DNA of 64,000 nucleotides from Corynebacterium accolens (GTDB taxonomy: Bacteria > Actinomycetota > Actinomycetes > Mycobacteriales > Mycobacteriaceae): positions 620,001 through 684,000 of the forward strand of contig NZ_CP046605.1 of the NCBI RefSeq assembly GCF_023520795.1, written 5' to 3'. The translations under genes were made by a program, and so were the position numbers. Position 1 is the first letter of the stretch; every line of letters starts with the position of its first letter. The notes under the pieces were generated by a model, which saw nothing but the letters and a program-made list of their open reading frames with translations, was not told where the DNA came from and did not search any database. Shown here piece by piece: positions 33,342-42,909 of the stretch.

Positions 33342-34664
33342 ATGGCTCCTCTGATAGCCCCACCGCCAGCGAGCGATGAATCTGCGCGAACGGATGTGGA
33401 CGTTCCTGGCACTTCACATGAACAGCGCGTTTCCGCCATCAAGGCCGCATTCATCGGCACGTTTATTGAGTGGTTCGATTATGCGGCCTATATCTATATG
33501 TCCGCGATTATCTCGCGCGTCTTCTTCCCAGAAATGGAAGGTCGCCGCGCGCTGATTTTGACCTTTGCGCTCTTTGCGCTGTCATTCTTGGTGCGCCCCA
33601 TCGGTGGAATCGTCTGGGGCCATATTGGTGATAGGCACGGCCGCATCCACACGTTGACCTATTCCATCGTGCTGATGTCGCTGGCGACCGCCTGCATCGG
33701 TCTATTGCCTGGGTATGCCACTATCGGCTTTGCCGCCACGCTATTGCTCCTGCTGTGCCGCATGGTGCAAGGCTTTTCCGCCGCCGGTGAATATGCCGGC
33801 GCCGCCACGCACCTGGCTGAGATTGCCCCACCTGGAAAACGCGGGATTTATGCTGCGGTAGTGCCATCGGCAACCGCATCCGGGCTGCTCTTGGGCTCGC
33901 TCATCGCGGCCTTTCTTACCGGTGTGCTCGATGATGATGCCCTGCATTCCTGGGGCTGGCGCGTGCCCTTCCTAGTGGCGGTGCCGCTCGGCCTGTACGG
34001 CTTATGGATCCGCCGCCATACGGAGGAATCCAACCGCTTTGAAAAGCACGCGGACACCGAACTTTCGCCCCTGCGCCAGGTGCTGAAATACCCCAAGGCC
34101 CTGGCCATTGCCTTTGCCGGCGCGGTGCTCAACGCGATTGGCTTCTACGTCATCTTGACCTACCTGCCCACCTATCTTTCGGAGGAGCTGGGCATGGCGG
34201 AAACTCCGGCGTTTATCGCGTCTTCGGTGGCCTCCGCGTTCTACGTGGGCTTTGCGCTGTTGACCGGCCTGCTCTCTGATCGCCTGGGACGGCGCACCAC
34301 CATGCTGTGCGCCGCGCTCTTTATGGGCCTTGCCATCATTCCGGCATTCATGCTTCTCGATGGCGCAGGCATTCTGCTCGTCATCATCATTCAGGTGTGC
34401 CTGGGTGGGGTGCTGGCGCTTAACGATGGCGTCTTGCCCTCCTTCCTTTCCGAGCAGTTCCCCACGCATGTGCGCCTGTCTGGTTTCGCGCTGACGTTTA
34501 ATACTGCCAATGCCATCTTCGGCGGTACTGCCCCGATGATCGCGACGTGGCTGATTGATACCACCGGAAATAAACTAGCCCCGGCCTTTTATCTGGTGGC
34601 TGCGGCGATCGTGACGGGTACTGCCGTGCTCTTCGCGCCGCGCAAGAACAAGCTGGTGGCATAA
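33342..34664 (+). CDS. MHS-family (ProP/KgtP-like) major facilitator transporter
   Basis: 440 residues from ATG 33342 (GAGGTGAGGAG directly upstream). Twelve hydrophobic segments. Marks of the metabolite:H+ symporter family: AAFIGTFIEWFDYAAYIYMSAIISRVFFP, the loop VRPIGGIVWGHIGDRHGRIHTLTYSIVLMS, QGFSAAGEYAGAATHLAEIAPPGKRG and RRHTEES; the later LSDRLGRRTTML loop is the second half repeat. Family members import proline/betaine, alpha-ketoglutarate, citrate or shikimate; substrate not assigned. The gene is bracketed by 183-bp direct repeats, so recombination between them would delete it. Confidence 0.9.
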   Translation: MAPLIAPPPASDESARTDVDVPGTSHEQRVSAIKAAFIGTFIEWFDYAAYIYMSAIISRVFFPEMEGRRALILTFALFALSFLVRPIGGIVWGHIGDRHGRIHTLTYSIVLMSLATACIGLLPGYATIGFAATLLLLLCRMVQGFSAAGEYAGAATHLAEIAPPGKRGIYAAVVPSATASGLLLGSLIAAFLTGVLDDDALHSWGWRVPFLVAVPLGLYGLWIRRHTEESNRFEKHADTELSPLRQVLKYPKALAIAFAGAVLNAIGFYVILTYLPTYLSEELGMAETPAFIASSVASAFYVGFALLTGLLSDRLGRRTTMLCAALFMGLAIIPAFMLLDGAGILLVIIIQVCLGGVLALNDGVLPSFLSEQFPTHVRLSGFALTFNTANAIFGGTAPMIATWLIDTTGNKLAPAFYLVAAAIVTGTAVLFAPRKNKLVA

Positions 34665-34684
34665 CCCGCGCGGGTTATGCCTGT

Positions 34685-34867
34685 AGAACTAGTAAAACGC
34701 CAGCGGCACCCGGTTCCTTTCGGTTCCGAGTGCCGCTGGCGTCTCTCTCTACAAGGGTGTTTCCATGTATCGGTTTTCACCGCCCTCTGGAAACTGAGGG
34801 GTTCTCTCTATCTCTCTCGTATGCGCTCTCTCAAACGCATGATTTAAGTATGGGGCACGCGGCTGGA
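34685..34867. repeat. Structured CU/GA-rich element, copy 3 (183 bp)
   Basis: Identical to copy 2 except for two bases, both in the four-base loop of the inner hairpin (CGGT-TTTC-ACCG at 34771-34782 versus CGGT-GTGC-ACCG), so the stems are kept. It lies between the MHS transporter end and the end of the converging opuC operon and could act on either. In the minus direction the first GC hairpin is followed by TTTTACTAG. Confidence 0.85.
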
Positions 34868-34954
34868 ACAGCAATGGAATCTATCTGATAGGTCGCTGAA
34901 AAATACTGAAAGTTTCCTGTAAATCCATTTGCGCTGGTAAGCGGCCCTCAAAGA

Positions 34955-35911
34955 TTATCCTTCTAGCAGGCCTTCATCGATGAGGAAATCCTGTGCCACG
35001 GCGGTGTAGTCCTCACCGTCGACGTCCACGCGGGCATTGAGCTCCTGCATCTTCTCATCCGTCAGGAGTTTCGCGAGGGGAGCGAAGAGATCCTTGATCT
35101 CTGGGTATTCTTCCAAGACCTCGGTGCGCACAACCGGGGCGAGGTTGTACTTGGGGAAGAAGAGCTCAGGGTCCTCCAGCACGGTGAGGTTTAAGGACTT
35201 AATGCGGCCATCGGTGGCAAAGATGGAACCGAGGGTGCACTCGCCCTTATTCAAGGCGGCATAGACGGCGCCGGAATCCATAATCCTGATGCGGTCGCGC
35301 GGTGGTTGTTCAATGCCATAGCTATCCAACATGGTAAGCAGGCCGTCATTGCGGGCTAAGAATTCGCTATCGGTGCAAAAGGTCTGCTCGTTGGCGGGAA
35401 CTCCCTTGATATCGGCCAGCGATTCGAGGCCGTACTGTGCGTGGGACTGCTCGCTAATGGCCAGCGCGTACGTATTATTCATCGGCGCTGGGGGTAGCCA
35501 GGTAAGTCCATGGTCCTTATCGGCCTCCTTCACTGCCTCGTATTGCTCCTGCGAGCCGGGGACCGGATCGGCGTTGCCCAGGTAGGTAATCCAGGCGGTA
35601 CCGGTGTATTCAAACATGGAGTCCATATCGCCGACCTCCAGCGCTTGGCGCGCCGAGGTAGAGCCGGGGATATTGGTTAGGTCCTTTACGTTGGCACCTG
35701 CGGATTCCAAGAGGATGGCACCAATCTTGCCCAGGATGACCTGCTCGGTGAAGTTTTTGGAACCGATGGAAATATTGGCGCCGTCCAAGTCGATATCGGC
35801 CAGGTCGCCCTTTAACTGTCCGCTCGGGATGAGGCCACCGGCGGTGCCGAGGCCGCACCCAGCGAGGAAGAAGGTGCTTGCGGCGGCAAGTGTTGCGAGG
35901 AGGCGTTTCAT
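34955..35911 (-). CDS. Osmoprotectant ABC transporter substrate-binding lipoprotein (OpuCC/ProX-like)
   Basis: 318 residues. Signal peptide with lipobox LAGC and lipidated Cys19. The binding domain starts with ISIGSKNFTEQVILGKIGAILLESAG, a hallmark of the OpuAC/OpuCC glycine-betaine/choline family, then QALEVGDMDSMFEYTGTAWITYLG, FCTDSEFLARNDGL and NLAPVVRTEVLEEYPEIKDLF. Last gene of a four-gene operon; its start overlaps the upstream permease stop by 4 bases. Captures compatible solutes such as betaine or carnitine outside the membrane. Confidence 0.92.
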   Translation of the reverse strand: MKRLLATLAAASTFFLAGCGLGTAGGLIPSGQLKGDLADIDLDGANISIGSKNFTEQVILGKIGAILLESAGANVKDLTNIPGSTSARQALEVGDMDSMFEYTGTAWITYLGNADPVPGSQEQYEAVKEADKDHGLTWLPPAPMNNTYALAISEQSHAQYGLESLADIKGVPANEQTFCTDSEFLARNDGLLTMLDSYGIEQPPRDRIRIMDSGAVYAALNKGECTLGSIFATDGRIKSLNLTVLEDPELFFPKYNLAPVVRTEVLEEYPEIKDLFAPLAKLLTDEKMQELNARVDVDGEDYTAVAQDFLIDEGLLEG

Positions 35912-36660
35912 TTGATCATTCCCTTCGGGGCGAAGACAACCTCAAGAACGCGGCCCACCCATTCGACCGCTAAGGCTAAGGCGGCGATGAGGACCGCGCC
36001 AGAGATGAGAATAGGGTTGCGGTAGAGGGTAATACCGGTGGTAATCAGCCCGCCGAGGCCGCCGGCATCAATAAAGGTGGCAAACGCACCGGCGCCGACC
36101 AAGAGCACCAGGGAGGTGCGGATGCCGGTCATGATGACCGGCAGGGCCATGGGCAGCTCGACCTTGGTGAGCACTTGGATTGGTGACATGCTGAGGCCGT
36201 AGGCGGCCTCGACAAGCTGCTTATCCACACCCCGCAAACCCGCAATCACGTTGGCGAGCACCGGCAAGAAGGCATAGAACCAGAGGCCGAGGACGGCCAC
36301 AGGCTCGCCAAAGCCGAGCCAGATGGCCAATAGGACGATGACACCGACGACGGGCGCGGCCTGTCCAATATTCGCGATGCTGGTGATAATCGGCGCCATG
36401 AACTTGGTGGACTTGCGCGTTAGCACGATGCCCAGCGGCACGGCCGTGGCGATGACCAGCAGCGCGGAGATGACCACGAGGACTAAATGCTCGCGGGTCA
36501 TGGTGAGCACAGAACTAATCTGCAGGGTGCGCTCTTCAATATCATCCAGCTCGGCCGTGGCGTGCCAGATGAGCCAGCCGCCCACCGTGAGTACGACCAG
36601 GATGGGGATGCCGATGATAAGGAGGCGGTCTTCACCGGTCAGGCGCTTAAATTTCTCCAC
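35908..36660 (-). CDS. Osmoprotectant ABC transporter permease (OpuCD-like)
   Basis: 250 residues from GTG 36660, which has AGGAGGT 7 bases before it (an ATG at 36681 would make a longer overlap). About six hydrophobic segments. The EAA-like loop ([62 protein letters not shown]) contacts the ATPase. Overlaps the ATPase gene end by 14 bases. Second permease of the OpuC-type importer. Confidence 0.92.
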   Translation of the reverse strand: MEKFKRLTGEDRLLIIGIPILVVLTVGGWLIWHATAELDDIEERTLQISSVLTMTREHLVLVVISALLVIATAVPLGIVLTRKSTKFMAPIITSIANIGQAAPVVGVIVLLAIWLGFGEPVAVLGLWFYAFLPVLANVIAGLRGVDKQLVEAAYGLSMSPIQVLTKVELPMALPVIMTGIRTSLVLLVGAGAFATFIDAGGLGGLITTGITLYRNPILISGAVLIAALALAVEWVGRVLEVVFAPKGMIK

Positions 36661-37861
36661 CGGAATCCACCTCCTGGTCATCTAAAGCCTCTTGGGCGGC
36701 GGCATTCATCTGCTGGATATAATCCGTGACCGTTTCGTAGTACAAAACGCCCACGAATTCACCGCGGCGGGTAACAAGCGCGCCGCTGTGGGAGGAAGCA
36801 AGCATGGCGGACATGGCATCGCTTAGCGTAGAGTGCGCATCCACAACGGAGTTGAGCTCGAACTGCGGCTCCGGAATGGTCTCGTAGCGCTCGAGCTGGC
36901 GGGCGAAGATCCAGTCGCGGGGATGGCCCTTGTCATCGACGATGACCACCATTTCTTCGCCGGCTTCGCGCAGGCGCGCTAGGGCCTCGGTTGTGGATTC
37001 ACCGATGCGCGCGGTTGCCTGATCCGCAAGCTCCAGCTCGTCCGCGCGGCGCAGGCTGAGCTGCTTTAGGGCAGAGCCGGAACCAATGAAGTCGGCCACG
37101 AAGTCATTCGCGGGCGCGGCGAGGATATTTTCGGGCGTATCGTACTGGCTGATCTTCCCGCCCGGCTCAAAGATGAAGATGCGGTGGCCCAGCTTGATGG
37201 CCTCATCGATATCGTGCGTGACGCAGATGATGGTCTTTTTCAGCTCGGACTGGATATTGACCAATTCATCCTGCAGGCGCGTGCGGGTGATGGGGTCGAC
37301 CGCGCCGAAAGGCTCGTCCATCAAGACCACCGGCGGATCCGCAGCTAGGCCGCGGGCGACGCCGACGCGCTGTTGCTGGCCGCCGGATAGCTCGCTGGGG
37401 AAGCGATCGCGGTAGGTTGCAGGATCGAGCCCGACCATATCCAAAAGTTCATCGGTGCGCTGAGCAATCTTATCGGCCTTCCACTTCTTCAGCTTGGGCA
37501 CAAGCGCAATATTATCCGCGACGGACATGTGCGGGATGAGGCCGCCGCCTTGGATGACGTAGCCAATATCGCGGCGCAGCTGCGTGGGATTTTTCTTGGT
37601 GGCATCCTCGCCATCGATATAAATGGTGCCGCGGGTCGGCTCCACCAAGCGGTTAATCATCTTTAGCGAGGTGGTCTTACCGCAACCAGACGGGCCGACG
37701 AAAGCGACCAGCTCGCCTGCCGGAATTTCGAAGGAAAGGTCCTCCACGGCGGGGGAGTCTTGGCCCGAATAGGCCTTGGTGACGTGATCGAAGACAATGC
37801 TGGCACCGCTATTGCTCGCGTCCGCAGAGCGTGTGGATGATGCGTGCGTTGAATCGGACAT
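36647..37861 (-). CDS. Osmoprotectant ABC transporter ATPase with CBS pair (OpuCA/ProV-like)
   Basis: 404 residues. ABC domain with Walker [20 protein letters not shown] (residues about 53-63), signature [17 protein letters not shown] and Walker [24 protein letters not shown], all in the ProV/OpuCA style. The C-terminal third has two CBS motifs ([27 protein letters not shown] and [35 protein letters not shown]) that in OpuA/OpuC sense ionic strength or c-di-AMP. Activity control by osmotic stress is expected. Confidence 0.94.
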   Translation of the reverse strand: MSDSTHASSTRSADASNSGASIVFDHVTKAYSGQDSPAVEDLSFEIPAGELVAFVGPSGCGKTTSLKMINRLVEPTRGTIYIDGEDATKKNPTQLRRDIGYVIQGGGLIPHMSVADNIALVPKLKKWKADKIAQRTDELLDMVGLDPATYRDRFPSELSGGQQQRVGVARGLAADPPVVLMDEPFGAVDPITRTRLQDELVNIQSELKKTIICVTHDIDEAIKLGHRIFIFEPGGKISQYDTPENILAAPANDFVADFIGSGSALKQLSLRRADELELADQATARIGESTTEALARLREAGEEMVVIVDDKGHPRDWIFARQLERYETIPEPQFELNSVVDAHSTLSDAMSAMLASSHSGALVTRRGEFVGVLYYETVTDYIQQMNAAAQEALDDQEVDSGGEI

Positions 37862-37863
37862 TC

Positions 37864-38499
37864 TTAGATACCTTTCGGGGTGGTCAATTTTTGGATTCCT
37901 GCGAGAATCGCATCCACAATGAGCGCAATGATGACGACGCCGATGGTGCCCACCAGCGTGAAATTAAGTGCGTTGGTGCCGCCGATTTGGCTGAGCCCTG
38001 AGTAGATATATCCACCCAGTCCTGGGCCGAGCGCGTAGGCGGCGATGGCGGCAACACCCATAGACATCTGGGTGGAGACGCGAATGCCGGTCATAATCAC
38101 CGGCCAGGCCAGCGGCAGCCGGATGCGGAAGAGGATAGCCGTCGAGCTCATGCCCTGCCCGCGGGCGGATTCGATGACATCGTCGCTGACAGTGTGCAAG
38201 CCGACGATCGCATTGCGCAGGATGGGAAGGACGGCATAAAAGACCACGAGGGCAACCGACGGTATGGTGCCGATGCCAAACAGCGGGATGGCAAGACCAA
38301 GGAGCGCCAGCGATGGCAAGGTCAGGCCAATGGAGGTCAAGGCATTAGCGATAGCCGCACCGCGCGGGCGCTGGGCCACAAAGATGGCAATAATCAACGC
38401 GATGACCAGGGCCACGGCAACTGATTGGATGACAAGGCTTGCGTGCTGGTAACTGCGGAAAAGGATATCCTGCCAGCGCGCAGCGATAAATTCGTTCAT
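37864..38499 (-). CDS. Osmoprotectant ABC transporter permease (OpuCB-like)
   Basis: 211 residues, about five to six hydrophobic segments with the permease loop [81 protein letters not shown]. First gene of the operon, 2 bp before the ATPase gene. No clear promoter or osmotic operator seen in 38500-38688, which otherwise holds nothing I recognise. Confidence 0.92.
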   Translation of the reverse strand: MNEFIAARWQDILFRSYQHASLVIQSVAVALVIALIIAIFVAQRPRGAAIANALTSIGLTLPSLALLGLAIPLFGIGTIPSVALVVFYAVLPILRNAIVGLHTVSDDVIESARGQGMSSTAILFRIRLPLAWPVIMTGIRVSTQMSMGVAAIAAYALGPGLGGYIYSGLSQIGGTNALNFTLVGTIGVVIIALIVDAILAGIQKLTTPKGI

Positions 38500-38688
38500 T
38501 TCATCACCTAAAAGAAAGAGAATAGGGCGCAGGGAAATTTATTAGGGGCACAGACTCTCTGGTCCTTCCTCTGCGCTGATGATGTGCTTCTAGCGTACAA
38601 GCCTTTTTACGCGCGAAACAATAGCGTGACAGGCTGGGCACAAAACCGGGGGCAGTGAGCACGAGGTAATACCGGTCTTAGTGGCGGC

Positions 38689-39426
38689 CTAGAAAAACAG
38701 CACTTGGCCGATAAGTGCCAGGGCAGCGGTAATAGCTACCACTGTGACGATGCGGTTCAGGCGCTTGGTATCGATGAAGTGGTTGAGGTAGTTGGCAATG
38801 AATAAGCCGACGACTACTAACGGGCTATAGGCCGCGGCGGCGTAGACCTGTGGCTGGGTCACCTGGCCATTAAAGCCTAGGATGATAAGGGACATGACGG
38901 TACCGATCACAAAGGTGCCGGCGAGGCTGCCGCGCGTGCGCTGTGGGTCGAAGCGCTTCATAATCAGCGCCATCGGTGGGCCACCGATGGAGGTAGAGGT
39001 TCCCAGGAATCCGGAGGTAAGGCCGGCAAGAACGGTATTGCGCCTGGTGGGCTCGGGGCTCCAGCCGAGGCTGGAGAGGGACATCGCCAAGAGCACGGCG
39101 CAGCCGATGAAGATGGAAAGGCCATCGTGTGAGAGGGATGCGATTGCCCACGCGCCGGCGAACGAGCCCGGAATGCGGGCGATGACGGATATGCCGACCA
39201 AGCGCCATGAGGTTTCGCGGTAGGTTCGCGCCAGCGTGTAGATGGAAATGCACAGCGCGAGGAGCAAGATGAGCGTGGGGACTAAATCCGGGCGCAAGAG
39301 CGCGATGATGGGAGTGGCGATGGTGCCGAGCCCAAAGCCGATCGAGCCCTGAGTGATAGTGCCGACCAAAATGAGCACACCAATAAAGATGTAGACCCAC
39401 GCGTCTGAAGAGATTCCCAAGAACAT
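38689..39426 (-). CDS. TSUP-family (TauE/SafE) anion permease
   Basis: 245 residues from ATG 39426 (a TTG at 39438 is alternative). Seven to eight hydrophobic segments with the two TSUP repeats: TQGSIGFGLGTIATPIIALLRPDLVPTLILLLAL and GLTSGFLGTSTSIGGPPMALIMKRF. Family members export or import sulfite, sulfoacetate or other sulfonated anions. It ends its own transcript; the gene upstream on the same strand (39455) is 28 bp away and may be co-transcribed. Distinct from the CysZ-like TSUP protein at 51700. Confidence 0.85.
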   Translation of the reverse strand: MFLGISSDAWVYIFIGVLILVGTITQGSIGFGLGTIATPIIALLRPDLVPTLILLLALCISIYTLARTYRETSWRLVGISVIARIPGSFAGAWAIASLSHDGLSIFIGCAVLLAMSLSSLGWSPEPTRRNTVLAGLTSGFLGTSTSIGGPPMALIMKRFDPQRTRGSLAGTFVIGTVMSLIILGFNGQVTQPQVYAAAAYSPLVVVGLFIANYLNHFIDTKRLNRIVTVVAITAALALIGQVLFF

Positions 39427-39454
39427 GATGGAAGGCAAGTATAGGGCACTTGGC

Positions 39455-40117
39455 CTAGAGCCGGGCGGTTACTTTCTCATTCGCTGCAATTTCATCCAGG
39501 CGGGACGCGGGGCAGAGTCCAGCGACGATGACGGCGGAGCCGCCGGCCGCTAAGGGCTCGAGGACGGCGCGGGTGAAGGAAGATTTATCGCTCCACCCGG
39601 TAGATAGCAGCCGCTCGGCGCAGCCGGGCGGGGTCACCAATTCCGGCAGGGGCTGGGTTTCACCAAAGTACTGATCTCCATAAAAACGGACGGTGGGGCC
39701 GAAGTCGATGGCACCGGTGGGCAGTTCCCCGCCGGATTCAACGATGCCGCGGCCAAAGGGGTCGTCGCTGATGAGCACGATATCGGCCTGCGGCTGGTGC
39801 TCTTGGGCGGCGAGGTAGCGGGAGGGGGAGGTAAAGACGACATCGGCAAGCGCGGCCGATTCACCGAAATCAAAGCTGGGCCCGGCGGCGAGGGCGCCTA
39901 AAGCAATGACGGCGGCCTGCCACGAGGTGGGCACGTCGATGGCGATGGTGGAATCCGGCTCCAAGTCGAGCTCTTCTTCCAACATATTGGCGATCTTGGC
40001 CACCCAGTTATCGAGCGTCTGGGCGGAAAAATCCATGCGCGCGCCGGTGGATTCGTTATAAACAGTCAGCCGCGGGGTGGCGGCATCGGCGTTTAAAAGA
40101 TGGGCGAGTAGTTCCAT
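39455..40117 (-). CDS. TIGR03089-family protein (adenylation-domain-like fragment)
   Basis: 220 residues. A conserved actinobacterial protein that resembles the first part of AMP-binding enzymes: LLNADAATPRLTVYNESTGARMDFSAQTLDNWVAKIANMLEEEL and IAIDVPTSWQAAVIALGALAAG. No adenylation active-site P-loop (the SSGTTG type) is seen, so it is probably not an active ligase. In M. tuberculosis and corynebacteria such a gene is a neighbour of the LCP protein, as here (lcpA ends 26 bp upstream). Role unknown. Confidence 0.8.
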   Translation of the reverse strand: MELLAHLLNADAATPRLTVYNESTGARMDFSAQTLDNWVAKIANMLEEELDLEPDSTIAIDVPTSWQAAVIALGALAAGPSFDFGESAALADVVFTSPSRYLAAQEHQPQADIVLISDDPFGRGIVESGGELPTGAIDFGPTVRFYGDQYFGETQPLPELVTPPGCAERLLSTGWSDKSSFTRAVLEPLAAGGSAVIVAGLCPASRLDEIAANEKVTARL

Positions 40118-40142
40118 ACCCGCCCATCGTAGGCCAGCCTGC

Positions 40143-41774
40143 TTAGTTCACGCAGCGCGGACCGTCGCCGCCGGCGTCGATTTCAGGGGCAACCTTGTTG
40201 GCACCGAAGTCATTGCCCGGGGTTCCTACCAGGTCGGTATCTTCTTCGGCCGCGGATTCCTCGGCGCTGGCTTCCTCATCGGAAGGGCCCTGGTAGTCGT
40301 CGGTGGCCACGACGAGCAAGGTATTGGCATCGAGCTGCGGGTTTTCTACCACCGGTAGGCCACCGAGCTTTTCCGCCAGCTTCTTGGCATCTTCGCTCTC
40401 CGGGTCTGCGGCAACGACCTGGGACTCAGAGTAGATGCCGGGCTGGGCATTGGCGGAGCGCTCGACGGTATAGCCGGTGTTTTCCAGCCAGGTGCCGATG
40501 CCAGCGGCCAAGCCATCGATATTGCCGGCATTGAGGACGTGGACCTCGTTATCGGAGTTGATATCGGCATCATGCTCCGCTGCGTTTTCGGCGTTTTCCT
40601 CCTTGTGGGCCGCGTCTTCTTCAGCTTCCTCGTGCGACATGGCCAGATCCTCCATGAAGCGGTGGACCTCATTGGTATCGATGGTGACGATGGATTCGCC
40701 GTAATCGCCGCGGCCATCGATGGAGGTCACCGGAATGGTGGTAAAGGTGACATTGCCGCCGGCCAGGCCTGCTAGCTGGGTGACAAAGCCCATGATGTCC
40801 CAGCCGTCATCGATGACCACGGAGCGCTCCACGGCCTTGGCAATCTTGGAGAGCTTGGATGGGCTGGTCAGAGTGTCATTATCGAGCACCTTATTGACCA
40901 GCGAGGCCATATACGCCTGCTGGCGCACGATGCGGTCGAGGTCACCGCGCGGCAGGTTATAGCGCTGGCGCACGAAGGTCAGCGCCTGCGCACCGTCGAG
41001 GGTTTGGGTGCCCTTGTGGAAATTGGCGCCGGACATCTCGTCCTCAACGTCCTCGTTGAGGCAGACCTCGACGCCACCGACGGCATCAGTAAGCAGCGTA
41101 AAGCCCAGCAGGCCCACCTCGGCGTAGTGGTCAATGGATACGCCGGTCAGGGAGTGCACCATCTTCAGCAGGCCTTCGCGGCCGGCTTCTACGCCGCGCT
41201 TTTCGATGTCCTTATCCGTATACGGTGCCTTTTCGCCCTGCGCCTCCGCCTGGGCGTTTTCCTGCTGGAGCTCTTGGACCTTGTCGTTTTTGTGCGAGGC
41301 GTAGACGGCATTGATCTTCATATTGCCGTAGTCCGGATCGTTGACATAGGTATCGCGCGGAATGGATACCGCGGTAGCGCGCGAGCCGTCTTCCGGAATG
41401 CGCACGAGCATGATGGTGTCGGTGTTTTCCTCGCCCTCGGCAACGCCGGCGTGGAGATCCGCCAGCTCCTTTTCAGAGAGCGGATTGCCCTGGGCATCGG
41501 TGCGCGAGTCCTTGCCTACGAGCAAGATATCGGCGGCGCCGTCCAAGGAAGGATCGGATAGACCATCCTCGCCCAAAGATAAGTCTGAGGCGGAGGACAT
41601 GCCCGTATCCAGGCGCCCCACCGTGGCGTAGCCCACGCCGGAGACAGCTAGGATGAGGGCAGAAATAACAGCCACGATGGTTTTGGTGGCCGTGGAACCC
41701 TTTTGCTTAACCGCGCTAGCGGCAGAGGGCGCGGGTTGGATATTGCGCGCCCGGCGAGTGTTCTCAGAAGTCAC
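40143..41774 (-). CDS. lcpA: LytR-CpsA-Psr phosphotransferase, LcpA type
   Basis: 543 residues, GTG start at 41774. One membrane helix near residues 32-52 (TIVAVISALILAVSGVGYATV) anchors an extracytoplasmic LCP domain: DILLVGKDSRTDAQG, ENTDTIMLVRIPEDGSRATAVSIPRDTYVNDPDYG, KINAVY, YAEVGLLGFTLLTDAVGGVEVCL, and TFVRQRYNLPRGDLDRIVRQQAYMASLV. A C-terminal LytR_C-like domain follows (VHVLNAGNIDGLAAGIGTWLENTGYTVE). In C. glutamicum LcpA ligates arabinogalactan to peptidoglycan. Divergent from wbbL, which makes the linker unit, so the pair fits that role. The acidic Glu/Ala linker at about 355-385 is unusually rich. Confidence 0.92.
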   Translation of the reverse strand: MTSENTRRARNIQPAPSAASAVKQKGSTATKTIVAVISALILAVSGVGYATVGRLDTGMSSASDLSLGEDGLSDPSLDGAADILLVGKDSRTDAQGNPLSEKELADLHAGVAEGEENTDTIMLVRIPEDGSRATAVSIPRDTYVNDPDYGNMKINAVYASHKNDKVQELQQENAQAEAQGEKAPYTDKDIEKRGVEAGREGLLKMVHSLTGVSIDHYAEVGLLGFTLLTDAVGGVEVCLNEDVEDEMSGANFHKGTQTLDGAQALTFVRQRYNLPRGDLDRIVRQQAYMASLVNKVLDNDTLTSPSKLSKIAKAVERSVVIDDGWDIMGFVTQLAGLAGGNVTFTTIPVTSIDGRGDYGESIVTIDTNEVHRFMEDLAMSHEEAEEDAAHKEENAENAAEHDADINSDNEVHVLNAGNIDGLAAGIGTWLENTGYTVERSANAQPGIYSESQVVAADPESEDAKKLAEKLGGLPVVENPQLDANTLLVVATDDYQGPSDEEASAEESAAEEDTDLVGTPGNDFGANKVAPEIDAGGDGPRCVN

Positions 41775-41919
41775 AAGTGAAGGCTTTCTACTTTCCGGGG
41801 ATCTGGAGACAGTTTAGGGGAGATCTCGCCAAAATTAGGGATCCGTGACCAGTTTCGCGCAATTGAACAGTGTCTGTCTCCGGACACAGCCCCTGGCGTG
41901 ACTAAGCTTGGGGTCCATT

Positions 41920-42816
41920 GTGACTACTGAAACTACAGCTCCGCTCGCCATTATCACCGTGACCTATAACCCCGGTGAGTACTTGGCGCGCTTTATAGGC
42001 TCCCTGCCGGACGCCAGCGACCAAGGCGCCCAGGTGGTGCTGGCGGATAATGGCTCGACCGATGGCATCCCCGAAGCCGCCGCGGCGGAAAGGGAAGGGG
42101 TGGACTTCCTCGATACTGGCGGCAATATTGGCTACGGCGCTGGCATGAACGCCGGCGCGCGGTGGGTGCGGGAGAACCGGCGCGTAGACGATGAGTTCTT
42201 CCTTATCTCTAACCCGGATGTCACCTTTAGTAAAGGCGCGATTGACCAGATGATCGCGTGCGCGCGCCGCTGGCCGGATGCTGCAGCGGTAGGCCCGCGC
42301 ATCGTGGAACCAGACGGCAGCAATTATCCGTCCGCCCGGTCGGTGCCGAATATATCCACCGGCATCGGCCACGCGCTGTTTTCTAACCTGTGGCCCTCTA
42401 ATCCGTGGACGCGCACGTACCGCAATGATGCCGATATGTCCGTCCAACGCCCCGCCGGGTGGTTATCCGGATCCTGCCTCTTGGTGCGCTGGGAGGCCTT
42501 CGATGCCATCGGCGGTTTTGATGAGCGCTACTTCATGTACTTGGAGGATGTGGACTTGGGCGATCGCTTCGCGCGCGCCGGGTATCAAAATATTTTCTGC
42601 CCGGAAGCCGTCATTAGCCACGCCAAGGGGCATTCCACCCAGGCGCACGCCGGGGCGATGCTGCGCGCGCACCACAGTTCCGCGTACCGCTTCCAGGCGG
42701 ACCGCCACCCGGCGTGGTGGCAGGCCCCGCTGCGCGCCGCGCTGTGGCTGGGCTTGCGGGTGCGGGGAGCGGTAACGGCCGCTCGTGCCAGTACCGCCAA
42801 AGATTCGGAAGCCTGA
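41920..42816 (+). CDS. wbbL: Rhamnosyltransferase WbbL (GT2 family)
   Basis: 298 residues from GTG 41920 (a TTG at 41908 is in frame). GT2 fold: APLAIITVTYNPGEYLARFIGSL, VVLADNGSTDG, NIGYGAGMNAGARWV, FFLISNPDVTF (DxD-like NPD), and GSCLLVRWEAFDAIGGFDERYFMYLEDVDLGDRFARAGY, the typical acceptor-site loop. WbbL adds rhamnose to GlcNAc-P-P-decaprenol to form the arabinogalactan linker. Order lcpA-wbbL-manC-whiB2 agrees with the mycobacterial and corynebacterial block; rmlD is not adjacent here. Confidence 0.9.
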   Translation: MTTETTAPLAIITVTYNPGEYLARFIGSLPDASDQGAQVVLADNGSTDGIPEAAAAEREGVDFLDTGGNIGYGAGMNAGARWVRENRRVDDEFFLISNPDVTFSKGAIDQMIACARRWPDAAAVGPRIVEPDGSNYPSARSVPNISTGIGHALFSNLWPSNPWTRTYRNDADMSVQRPAGWLSGSCLLVRWEAFDAIGGFDERYFMYLEDVDLGDRFARAGYQNIFCPEAVISHAKGHSTQAHAGAMLRAHHSSAYRFQADRHPAWWQAPLRAALWLGLRVRGAVTAARASTAKDSEA

Positions 42817-42909
42817 AGCGCGTGCCGTTGACCTGGTTTCTGGCCGCGGCCGCATACACTGACCCTCGAAAAACCTCAGAATAAGATTGTCTGCATACAA
42901 AGGATGACT

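Noticed and set aside
32949-34867. Composite transposon around the MHS transporter
   Set aside because: The flanking 183-bp repeats have no transposase, terminal inverted repeats or visible target duplication; they are structured non-coding repeats instead.
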